Shown here: one piece after another, positions 17,019 through 23,703 of the stretch
How the letters are laid out: every line of letters begins with the position of its first letter
Position numbering within the stretch: the first letter of the stretch is position 1
Assembly: GCA_964554875.1 (NCBI GenBank)
Contig: CAZKQJ010000014.1
Location: 1 to 64,000, forward strand
DNA: 64,000 nt
Direction: 5' to 3'
DNA from: Marispirochaeta sp964554875
GTDB lineage: Bacteria; Spirochaetota; Spirochaetia; JC444; Marispirochaetaceae
The notes under the pieces: model-generated
What the model saw: the letters and a program-made list of their open reading frames with translations, nothing else
The model's database searches: none
What the model was told of the DNA's origin: nothing
Translations under genes and position numbers: made by a program

Positions 17019-17920
17019 AGCACTACATAGCGCAAAAGGCAGAGGAAGATTTCAACAAGGCCCGGGGAAAGGCAACCCTGGGCATGATTCTCAACTATCT
17101 GAGTCCGGAACGCCAGGAGCTGCTCTCGCTGCAGGACGTACGTAACCTGCTGCGTCCGAAGGGAGAATCCTACCGGGGAATGAAAACCGTCCCCCTGGAC
17201 AGGATAATAGGCAGCGAGGGGCGTTACAAGGATTTCAACAAGGCCTTTCTGCCCCGACACGAACATATTCGCAAAAGGTGGCAGAGTATAGACCAGGCCC
17301 ATATAAGCGACATAATCCTGCCACCCATAAAGCTTTACGAAATAGGGGGTGTCTATTTTGTCCGGGACGGCAATCATCGGGTTTCGGTGGCCAGGCACCA
17401 GGGCGTTTATGCTATAGATGCCGAAGTTACAAGTCTTACCACGGAAATTAACCTTAATCCGCGGATGACGATCCAGGACCTCAAACAGGCCGTCATCGAT
17501 TATGAAAAGCAGGATGTCTTTGCTAACAGCGAACTTGCCAGGATCATAAGTCCCCACGAACTCTCCTTTACAGAGACCGGTCGGATTTACGAACTCCTGC
17601 GCCATATTCAGGGACATAAGTATTTCATGAACCTGGATAAAAAAGAGGAGATACCCTTTGTAGAGGCCGGACGATCCTGGTACCGGAACCTCTACAAGCC
17701 GATTATCCAGATAATCAAGAGGGAAAAACTCCACAAACGTTTTCCCGGACGGACCGCATCGGACCTCTATATGTGGATTATCAAGCACTGGCACGAGCTC
17801 AAGGAAAAATACGGAGAGGATCTATCCATGGAAAAGGCGGCCCAGAATTATGCGGAAACCTTTGGAGTCTCCTGGAGAAAAAAGATCATTAATTTTCTTT
17901 TCCGCCGCGGAAATCAGTAA
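17015..17920 (+). CDS. ParB/sulfiredoxin-fold protein
   Basis: 301 aa, GTG start overlapping the preceding stop (GTGA). Residues about 58-140 look like the ParB N-terminal/sulfiredoxin fold: MKTVPLDRIIGSEGRY, PPIKLYEIGGVYFVRDGNHR with DGNHR at 118-122, then VSVARHQGVYAIDAEV. The DGNHR box takes the place of the GxxR/ERR nucleotide-binding box of ParB. The remaining 160 residues are helical and basic, with several Trp/Tyr, ending in a Lys/Arg-rich tail. It is not a chromosome-partition ParB: no parA, no parS and no HTH seen. Relatives are often labelled transcriptional regulator without evidence. Its last 7 bases overlap the converging lipoprotein gene. Confidence 0.65.
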   Translation: MKHYIAQKAEEDFNKARGKATLGMILNYLSPERQELLSLQDVRNLLRPKGESYRGMKTVPLDRIIGSEGRYKDFNKAFLPRHEHIRKRWQSIDQAHISDIILPPIKLYEIGGVYFVRDGNHRVSVARHQGVYAIDAEVTSLTTEINLNPRMTIQDLKQAVIDYEKQDVFANSELARIISPHELSFTETGRIYELLRHIQGHKYFMNLDKKEEIPFVEAGRSWYRNLYKPIIQIIKREKLHKRFPGRTASDLYMWIIKHWHELKEKYGEDLSMEKAAQNYAETFGVSWRKKIINFLFRRGNQ

Positions 17921-18579
17921 GGTCCGCTGCCGGCGTACCATCCGCGCTTATCGTACACAAAAATGTACCAGTCGAGGTTCCCTCCCGGGATGTCCTGCAT
18001 ATAATCTCCGGGAGTAAAACTTCCCGGCCCTGTTTCCGCGGATACCAGAACCTCTCCTTCCGCATCCTGCCCCATAATATAAAAAGGCCCTTCTGCCGAG
18101 GAATCGATCAGGAAAACACCTCCCTGTTGAACCAGTTTCGGAAAAGCATCCTCAGAAGCAGAGGTGGAAGGGAGGGAAAGATCGACGTAAATCCGTTCCT
18201 CCGCCCTTTCTCCCGCCCGGTCCAGCAGTACAAGCAGGTATTCCCCCCGGGGTACACCGTCGGTCCCGGTAAAGACCGAGGAACCTATCCAGGATACATT
18301 GTTTCTCCTGCGTTCTTCCCAGGTATCGGAAAAGATACGCCAATACAGACGGCTCTCCGGATGCACCAGGTAGAGTTCCTCCAGGTCCGAACTTCCGTCG
18401 GCGTCCTCAGCCCGGACAAAGAGGGAAAGCTCCTCACGGACGCTGCCGGAACGGGGCGACTGTATGCGGAAAAGTTCCCAGGATACAGCTTCAATCCGCG
18501 GCGCGGCGGCTGTACACCCTGCGAGGATCATGAGAATCAGTCCTGGGAGACTAAGGCGGTAGAGCTGCCGAAGCTTCAC
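17914..18579 (-). CDS. Lipoprotein of unknown function
   Basis: 221 aa with a lipoprotein signal peptide: basic N-terminus, hydrophobic core LSLPGLILMI and lipobox LAGC with Cys22. The mature part is beta-rich with many acidic residues and an immunoglobulin-like pattern in the first 110 residues (VREELSLFVRAEDADGSSDL), ending YDKRGWYAGSGPY. No family is recognised. It is last of a five-gene minus-strand unit, overlapping the previous gene by ATGA, and it converges on the ParB-like gene with a 7-base overlap. Confidence 0.8.
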   Translation of the reverse strand: MKLRQLYRLSLPGLILMILAGCTAAAPRIEAVSWELFRIQSPRSGSVREELSLFVRAEDADGSSDLEELYLVHPESRLYWRIFSDTWEERRRNNVSWIGSSVFTGTDGVPRGEYLLVLLDRAGERAEERIYVDLSLPSTSASEDAFPKLVQQGGVFLIDSSAEGPFYIMGQDAEGEVLVSAETGPGSFTPGDYMQDIPGGNLDWYIFVYDKRGWYAGSGPY

Positions 18580-19673
18580 TCCATTTCATCTCCATAGCGC
18601 AGAAGGGGGATAAGAAAGCGTTTTTTCAAGCCTGTGCGGCGGGCGAGTTCGGATAAACCTATATCCGGATCATTTTTTCGTAATTCCGCGACCTGCTGGT
18701 ACACCCCGTTCTGGTAATTCACCTCCATAAAGAGTCCCTCTTCCATCTCGACTGCGAGACCCGTTCTTACCAGCAATTCCAGGGTTCGGTGCCGGGGAGA
18801 TCCCGCAATTTTCTCGAGCAGAACTCCCTCTTTCCGCAGCTCCTCGAGAATCCCCCGGGACATGGGAGAAAGGGAAGATGAATAGTCCCAACCGGCATCG
18901 AGAAGTGTACCCTTTCGGGAGTAAAACCATTTTTTCTGTGAAAGGAATAACAATAAATCAGGGACAAGGTAAGGAGGAATACCCAGGAGGGAACTGAGCC
19001 GTCCCGTTTCCAGACCTCCCTCTTTTCGGGATGCTTCCTGCAGTTCGCCGCGTACCCAGTCCAGCCAGGGGGGAAAGAAGAGGAAACAGCCAAAGGTCGC
19101 TGCACTCTTCAGGCTTCCTTCAGTTCCCCGGACCCCGTCCTTCGGCATCCATCCCTGGGCTTTGAAGGGTATCGTATCCCGGCTGATTTTGCGGTAACAG
19201 TGAACAGTAAGGGGTGTAAAACTCATCTCCCCGAGTTTCACGGACTTGCCCGCAACGAGGTCCAGTGGACGATTCAGATCCAGAAGGACGATTCCTGCGC
19301 CCTTCTCCGGAGCGGCACTGATCCGGAACTGAAGTTTCTGTCCTCGCCGCTCCAGCTCTCCTGATACGGGAAGGCGGGGTCGGTCGTCAAGATATCCAAA
19401 AAATCGCTGAGAGGAGACCCTGGGAGCATTCAGGGCAACGAAGCGATCGCCCCTGCTCAAGGCATCCTTGCCAAGGCCTTTAATCCGGGCCTTTGATACA
19501 CCGGCATCACTTCCCTTTACGGGTTTAAGACGTACCCTGTGTAACGAGGGCAGATGAATCCATTCTCTGCACAGCTCTTCTGAGAAGGGGGTGGTAAAGC
19601 TCAGGATAATCTCCCGGCCCTGCCGGGAATCTGCATGTTCCAGGTATTTTAGAACAAGAGAGTCCTGCATCAT
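18576..19673 (-). CDS. SelB-like protein lacking the GTPase domain
   Basis: 365 aa. No G1-G4 GTP-binding motifs are present. Residues about 45-170 follow the pattern of SelB translation-factor domains II-III (VRLKPVKG, ALSRGDRFVALNAPRV, IVLLDLNRPLDLVAGK). The C-terminal 170 residues read like the SelB winged-helix array, with LSSLLGIPPYLVPDLLLFL, LELLVRTGLAVEMEEGLFME and a final IGLSELARRTGLKKRFLIPL followed by LLRYGDEME, where SelB has a SRKYALPLLEYFD motif. This is resemblance by eye, not an alignment. If right, it is a SelB-derived protein that could bind an RNA hairpin but not deliver tRNA. It overlaps both neighbours by ATGA, so it is an actively maintained gene rather than a random fragment. 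Confidence 0.5.
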   Translation of the reverse strand: MMQDSLVLKYLEHADSRQGREIILSFTTPFSEELCREWIHLPSLHRVRLKPVKGSDAGVSKARIKGLGKDALSRGDRFVALNAPRVSSQRFFGYLDDRPRLPVSGELERRGQKLQFRISAAPEKGAGIVLLDLNRPLDLVAGKSVKLGEMSFTPLTVHCYRKISRDTIPFKAQGWMPKDGVRGTEGSLKSAATFGCFLFFPPWLDWVRGELQEASRKEGGLETGRLSSLLGIPPYLVPDLLLFLSQKKWFYSRKGTLLDAGWDYSSSLSPMSRGILEELRKEGVLLEKIAGSPRHRTLELLVRTGLAVEMEEGLFMEVNYQNGVYQQVAELRKNDPDIGLSELARRTGLKKRFLIPLLRYGDEME

Positions 19674-20809
19674 TCCGTATCAAGGGCTTCCCGGTTTTCC
19701 ACCGGCTTTGCGTAGGCAGCCCAGGCTTTCACCCGCACCTGCGGCGGGAGACGGCGAAAGCGGGCGTTAAAGGTTTCAAGCTCCCCCTGGCTGTACATGT
19801 CCAGATACTTTGAACCGCCGTTAAGAAGATCATATCCGATATAATTATTCGGCCAGAGCCGGTAGCCCCGGTGTATCGATCTGTCGATGGCTTCGGATAT
19901 CTCTTTTTCGGAGGAGTACTCGCCTGTCAGGGGCTCACAGTACTGATAATGGATTCGTCCTTTATACCCCTGGATGCCGGCATACATACTGGCCAGATCC
20001 TCGAATTTTCCCTTTGAGTGGGTGCCCCTGTTCTCCTTGCGATACATTTCCCAGGCTTTCATCCGGTCACAGGGATCAAATTCGTAGGAGACCGCCACCG
20101 GTACTATACGGTAACGGCGAACCATTTCGGTATAATCCACATCGCTCTTGCGGTGGGCCAGATAGAGCATCTTGATAACCGCAGGGTTCGTGCGGTCGTC
20201 TCCGTCCTTGGCCCTGCCCTCCCGCTGGGCTATCCAGATTGACTGCCCCTCCTGAATCCTGGAATCGATGTAGCGGGAAAGCCGGATGGACGAAGCCAGC
20301 TGTTCCCGGGGAGAAAGACCCCGGTGCACAATAAAGGAGCGGTTGACCCGGATCAGGTCCGCCACCAGATCGTTAATCATCAGATTGTCGCCAAAGGCTA
20401 TTTCGGTAATATTCAGGCCGTGAAGAGCCAGGAAGTAGTTTATATAGGCCGGATCAAGGGTTATATCCCGATGATTACTGATGAACAGATAAGCGGAATC
20501 CCGGTTGAGTGAATCGAGGCCTTCGGCACTGATCCCGTCGGTAGATTTTCTGCGGATGGTATCCAGAACCAGCTTGACAATAAACTCACGCTGAAACTGG
20601 TCCACCGATCTGACCTTCTTTACCTTTGACGCGATTCCCCAGCTTACCAACGGACGAACAATGGGGAAAAGTCTTTTATTTATATAGGGAAAACGGTAAC
20701 GCCGTACCAGTTCGGCGATCCAGGGATGCCGGGCTATCCGTAACAGAACATCCCTGATTTCGTCATCCCGATAGGGTCTGATATCCTTAAACTCATCTGC
20801 CTGCTCCAT
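19670..20809 (-). CDS. PlsC-like glycerolipid acyltransferase
   Basis: About 379 aa from the ATG at 20809, which has AAGGAG 8 bases upstream and overlaps the Nudix stop as TAATG; the frame is open further but without support. The acyltransferase core is seen as YLFISNHRDITLDP (catalytic His; spacing to Asp is H-x5-D, where the family has H-x4-D), FIVHRG, and WIAQREGRAKDGDDRTNP in place of the usual FPEGTRS. It probably acylates a glycerol-phosphate lipid at the inner membrane. No obvious transmembrane helix is present, so it may be peripheral. The acyl donor and position are unknown. Confidence 0.8.
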   Translation of the reverse strand: MEQADEFKDIRPYRDDEIRDVLLRIARHPWIAELVRRYRFPYINKRLFPIVRPLVSWGIASKVKKVRSVDQFQREFIVKLVLDTIRRKSTDGISAEGLDSLNRDSAYLFISNHRDITLDPAYINYFLALHGLNITEIAFGDNLMINDLVADLIRVNRSFIVHRGLSPREQLASSIRLSRYIDSRIQEGQSIWIAQREGRAKDGDDRTNPAVIKMLYLAHRKSDVDYTEMVRRYRIVPVAVSYEFDPCDRMKAWEMYRKENRGTHSKGKFEDLASMYAGIQGYKGRIHYQYCEPLTGEYSSEKEISEAIDRSIHRGYRLWPNNYIGYDLLNGGSKYLDMYSQGELETFNARFRRLPPQVRVKAWAAYAKPVENREALDTE

Positions 20810-21375
20810 TACAATATCTCCTTGCAGGGTGTCCTGTCCAGGGAAAACAGGGCACGGTATCGTCGTGGATTGTTTTGACGCCACACACTGAAACGCTGGT
20901 ATTCATCCTCAAAGTTCGGTGTGAATATCCTGCTGCCCAGGGACTCCCTGATTTCAGATTCCTTCCAGAACCGCCCGTCACAAATTTCATCGGGATTGGG
21001 ACGCGGATCCCTGTCGTATACACATACGAAGGACCCCACGTATTCCGATTCAAAATCATTATGCATTATGTAACGATACATGAAACAGGGAATAAAATCC
21101 CTCAAGCCGAGCTCTTCACCGGCTTCACGGAACACCGCGTCCACATAATCTTCCCCGGAAGGAATATGCCCGCCGACAGAGGTATCCCACTTGTCCGGCT
21201 GGACCTCTTTATCCGGATTCCGGCGCTGGAGATATATTTCCCTTTCCGGGTTCATAACAATCAGATGGACGGCCCTGTGCAGATAGACCGGGTTCCCGTG
21301 ACAAAGGCTGCGCCGGGCCTGGCCGACGACCCGGTCGTTCTCGTCTACGAGATCGAGGACTTCCTCCTCTTCCAT
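20809..21375 (-). CDS. Nudix hydrolase
   Basis: 188 aa with a canonical Nudix box: Gly69-x5-Glu75-x7-Arg83-Glu84-x2-Glu87-Glu88-x-Gly90. The upstream portion (LDLVDENDRVVGQARR, LHRAVHLIVMNPEREIYLQR) matches the YfcD/isopentenyl-diphosphate-isomerase-like subgroup. It hydrolyses a nucleoside-diphosphate-linked or diphosphate substrate that cannot be named. GGTAGGGG precedes the ATG. It lies 10 bases after the dihydroorotate-dehydrogenase-like gene and is joined to the acyltransferase by TAATG. Confidence 0.9.
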   Translation of the reverse strand: MEEEEVLDLVDENDRVVGQARRSLCHGNPVYLHRAVHLIVMNPEREIYLQRRNPDKEVQPDKWDTSVGGHIPSGEDYVDAVFREAGEELGLRDFIPCFMYRYIMHNDFESEYVGSFVCVYDRDPRPNPDEICDGRFWKESEIRESLGSRIFTPNFEDEYQRFSVWRQNNPRRYRALFSLDRTPCKEIL

Positions 21376-21385
21376 ACCCCTACCC

Positions 21386-22369
21386 TCAACTGATACCTAC
21401 GAGGGCCTTGATGTACTGGGATCGTTCGTATATTTCCGGGTTCTTTACGTTCTCCCGGCTCAGCTTTCCCCGGAAATCGTCAATCTTCTTGAAATTGTGA
21501 CGGTTCATCCACTCCTCAACCTCCACAAGGATTCGCTGAATGTGGCTTATACCGTTCCGGTACAGGGTGGAACAGAGCTGGGTAGCCCGAGCTCCTGCCA
21601 GGAGCTGCTTGATAACGCCTTTACCGTCGTGAATTCCCGTTGCAGCTGCGAAATGGATGTCCAGTTCTCCGGAGAGCAGGGCGATCCACTGCAGGGAAAG
21701 GGAGATCTCCTGCTGTACGCTGTATACCTTGGCGGGAATGATCTTCATGTTCTCTATATCCACATCGGGACGATAGAAGCGGTTGAAGAGAACCACCCCG
21801 TTGGCACCGTTGTTTTCAAAACGTTTTATCACATTGGCGAGTCCGGAAAAATGGGGCCCGATCTTGAGGGAGACAGGGACCGAGACATGTCGCTTGATCT
21901 CACGAAGTATTGCTATGTAACGGTCCTCGATGCTGCGGCTGTCCTGTTCGGCATCTGCGGGCATGATAAAGACATTGACCTCCAGGGCATCGATTCCCGC
22001 CTTTTCGAGTCGTCCGGCATATTCGATCCAGCTTCCGGGGCTTACACAATTGACGCTCCCGATTACGGGAATGGAAACCCGCGACTTTGCAGCTTCGATA
22101 AGTTCGACGTATTCATCGATGTGCTGGTGCTTGCTTGTTCCGGTAAAATAGTCGAAGGCATCGGTATGGGCCGTATAGTCCATGCTCTTCATCATTTCTG
22201 CGGTTTCCAGGTTAATCTGTTCTTCAAAAAGGCTTTTTATAACCACCGCGCCGGCACCGGCTTTCTCGCATTCGGCGATTTTCTCCGCCGAGGAGGTCAT
22301 CCCTGAACTCGCAACGATGATCGGATTACGCAGATTAATACCCAAGTAGTTTGTCGACAGATCTATCAT
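21386..22369 (-). CDS. Dihydroorotate dehydrogenase-like flavoprotein
   Basis: 327 aa, a flavin TIM barrel of the DHOD-like group. The N-terminus LSTNYLGINLRNPIIVASSG, then AGAGAVVIKSLFEEQI, VSIPVIGSVNC, IDALEVNVFIMPAD and VPVSLKIGPHFSGLANVIKR match the expected succession of strands. The usual active-site Cys/Ser loop is not clear. These paralogues are often annotated as PyrD but occur outside pyrimidine operons; no other pyr gene is nearby. GGGAGGAATTAG precedes the ATG. It heads the five-gene minus-strand unit that ends at 17914. Confidence 0.8.
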   Translation of the reverse strand: MIDLSTNYLGINLRNPIIVASSGMTSSAEKIAECEKAGAGAVVIKSLFEEQINLETAEMMKSMDYTAHTDAFDYFTGTSKHQHIDEYVELIEAAKSRVSIPVIGSVNCVSPGSWIEYAGRLEKAGIDALEVNVFIMPADAEQDSRSIEDRYIAILREIKRHVSVPVSLKIGPHFSGLANVIKRFENNGANGVVLFNRFYRPDVDIENMKIIPAKVYSVQQEISLSLQWIALLSGELDIHFAAATGIHDGKGVIKQLLAGARATQLCSTLYRNGISHIQRILVEVEEWMNRHNFKKIDDFRGKLSRENVKNPEIYERSQYIKALVGIS

Positions 22370-22444
22370 CTAATTCCTCCCGAGTCAAGAAAATCGCCTG
22401 CCGTCACCCGCATACTGCAGAAAGCATAGCGGGACTCCCGGCGG

Positions 22445-22476
22445 GAAAAGAAAGAGGCCCCGCAAAGGGAGGCCTC
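22445..22476 (-). terminator. Intrinsic terminator of rpsU
   Basis: On the minus strand GAGGCC (22476-22471) pairs with GGCCTC (22459-22454), with further GC pairing inside the loop, and a T-rich run TTTCTTTTC follows. It sits about 30 bases after the rpsU stop and before the dihydroorotate-dehydrogenase-like gene, giving rpsU a short single-gene transcript. Confidence 0.7.
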
Positions 22477-22481
22477 CTGTT

Positions 22482-22497
22482 AACGCTGTACAGCGTT
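22482..22497. repeat. 16-bp perfect palindrome after rpsU
   Basis: AACGCTGTACAGCGTT is fully self-complementary. It lies 10 bases after the rpsU stop, just ahead of the terminator stem. In RNA it can form a 6-bp stem with a GUAC loop, which would protect or process the 3' end; as DNA it could be a dimer-binding site. Either role is inference. Confidence 0.5.
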
Positions 22498-22506
22498 TAT
22501 ATAGGT

Positions 22507-22716
22507 TTAGTAATTCTTTGAGGCCTGAATCTTCCGGAGCTTCTTCATCTGTTTGCGCTCCATGGCCTTCTTTTTGCGGTTCTTAATGGTGGAAGGCTTT
22601 TCATAATATTCCCGTTTCTTCCATTCCCGGATAATGCCCTCTTTTTCAACCATCCGCTTAAAACGTTTGATCGCCTTTTCCAAGGGTTCGCCTTCGTCTA
22701 TTCGAATGTTAGCGAT
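22507..22716 (-). CDS. rpsU: 30S ribosomal protein S21 (bS21), ATC start codon
   Basis: 69 aa of unmistakable bS21: xANIRIDEGEPLEKAIKRF, REWKKREYYEKPSTIKNR, then a Lys/Arg-rich tail. bS21 binds the small subunit near the anti-Shine-Dalgarno end of 16S rRNA. The N-terminal ANIRIDEGE fits other S21 proteins directly after the initiator Met, and the codon in that place is ATC (22714-22716). An in-frame TGA lies 3 codons upstream, and the next possible start, a TTG 11 codons in, would delete a conserved strand. AAAGGGGGTGAT lies just upstream on the minus strand; it matches 11 of 12 positions of the full anti-Shine-Dalgarno complement, the exception being a G-U-tolerant change, with its GGGGGTG core 7 bases from ATC. 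The gene has its own promoter and terminator. Confidence 0.93.
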   Translation of the reverse strand: MANIRIDEGEPLEKAIKRFKRMVEKEGIIREWKKREYYEKPSTIKNRKKKAMERKQMKKLRKIQASKNY

Positions 22717-22760
22717 AGAAAATCACCCCCTTTCGCAGTAAGAATACATACGTCTGGTTC

Positions 22761-22789
22761 ATTAAATAGCATTACCTTTCGAGTGTCAA
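22761..22789 (-). promoter_or_regulatory. Strong sigma70-type promoter of rpsU
   Basis: On the minus strand a perfect TTGACA (22789-22784), a 17-base spacer and TTTAAT (22766-22761, five of six matches). Transcription would begin near 22754, giving a leader of about 38 nt up to the ATC codon. The -35 box begins 3 bases from the neighbouring M23 peptidase stop. Confidence 0.75.
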
Positions 22790-22791
22790 GC

Positions 22792-23703
22792 TCACGGATC
22801 TGTAGCACTGTTCCGGGATAATACCGGTTCCGCCTGAACAAAAGGTCGGGTTATAAAAAGCAGAGGATCAACGGGAACCCGTCCTATTCGTAACTCCCAG
22901 TGCAGATGCGGCCCCGTTGCGAGCCCTGTCATCCCGCTGGTCCCCAGGGAATCCCCCTGTTGTACCCGGTCGCCCTCCTCCACATGGAGAGAATCAAGAT
23001 GATAATAGATGGAAAATATGCCCGGCCCATGTTCCAGCACGATCGAAAGCCCCGTGAGCATTCGATCAGTCGCCAGCACAACTGTACCGGCCGCCGGAGC
23101 TGATACTCCGGTGCCCACCGGGACAGCGTAGTCGATACCAAAATGCAGGGACCTGCTTCTGCCTCCGTCGCTGTACACAAATAGCCTCCGGTCTCCGAAG
23201 CGGCTGCTTTGCCGGGCCTCACCGACAGGAAGAACAAGACTCTCTGTTGCCAGAGGGGCCGTCTCGTCGAAGCTCCCCAGAAGCTCCCACATGCGGCGGG
23301 ATTCTGCAATCTTCCGGGGATCGTCGCTCTGCCGCAGGTCGGACATGGCTGTATTCAGGGGAATCTCCTCATACACAAAATCTCTGGTCTTTACGGGAAT
23401 CTCCATGAAAGAGAGGGTCCGGTCAGCGTCTCTGACAGCAAGCTCGATATTTGGGGCAGAAAGATCGCAGGGGACAGGGAGCAGTATAGCGTAGAATCCA
23501 TCACCCCTGAAGGCTTCTGCGGTACTTATGGTCCGATCCTGATAGCGGAGTTCTGCTCCTCCGGCGAGTTCCTCCGGATTATCGGAGACAACGCTTACTA
23601 TCCCCCCGGGAACCGCCAGAGAGAGGTCCGCATCCCAGGCGGATAAAATAGCCGCAGGAAACAGCAACAATGCAGGAAGGAGCAAGAGTCGTGTCAGCCT
23701 CAT
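22792..23703 (-). CDS. Secreted M23 peptidase (LytM-type)
   Basis: 303 aa with a signal peptide (hydrophobic LLLLPALLLFPAAILS, cut near SAWD). The C-terminal M23 domain is complete: HFGIDYAVP with His187 and Asp191, and HLHWEL with His266 and His268, the zinc ligands and catalytic His. It is therefore probably an active peptidoglycan endopeptidase in the periplasm, unlike the zinc-less LytM activators. The first 130 residues are a beta-rich domain of unknown role. Its ATG overlaps the recJ stop as ATGA, so it is expressed with recJ. Confidence 0.9.
   Translation of the reverse strand: MRLTRLLLLPALLLFPAAILSAWDADLSLAVPGGIVSVVSDNPEELAGGAELRYQDRTISTAEAFRGDGFYAILLPVPCDLSAPNIELAVRDADRTLSFMEIPVKTRDFVYEEIPLNTAMSDLRQSDDPRKIAESRRMWELLGSFDETAPLATESLVLPVGEARQSSRFGDRRLFVYSDGGRSRSLHFGIDYAVPVGTGVSAPAAGTVVLATDRMLTGLSIVLEHGPGIFSIYYHLDSLHVEEGDRVQQGDSLGTSGMTGLATGPHLHWELRIGRVPVDPLLFITRPFVQAEPVLSRNSATDP

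Noticed and set aside
14942..17920. Phage-defence island around the Mrr-like gene
   Set aside because: No methylase, helicase, integrase, toxin or composition change; the neighbours are ordinary housekeeping-type genes, so a defence role is not supported.
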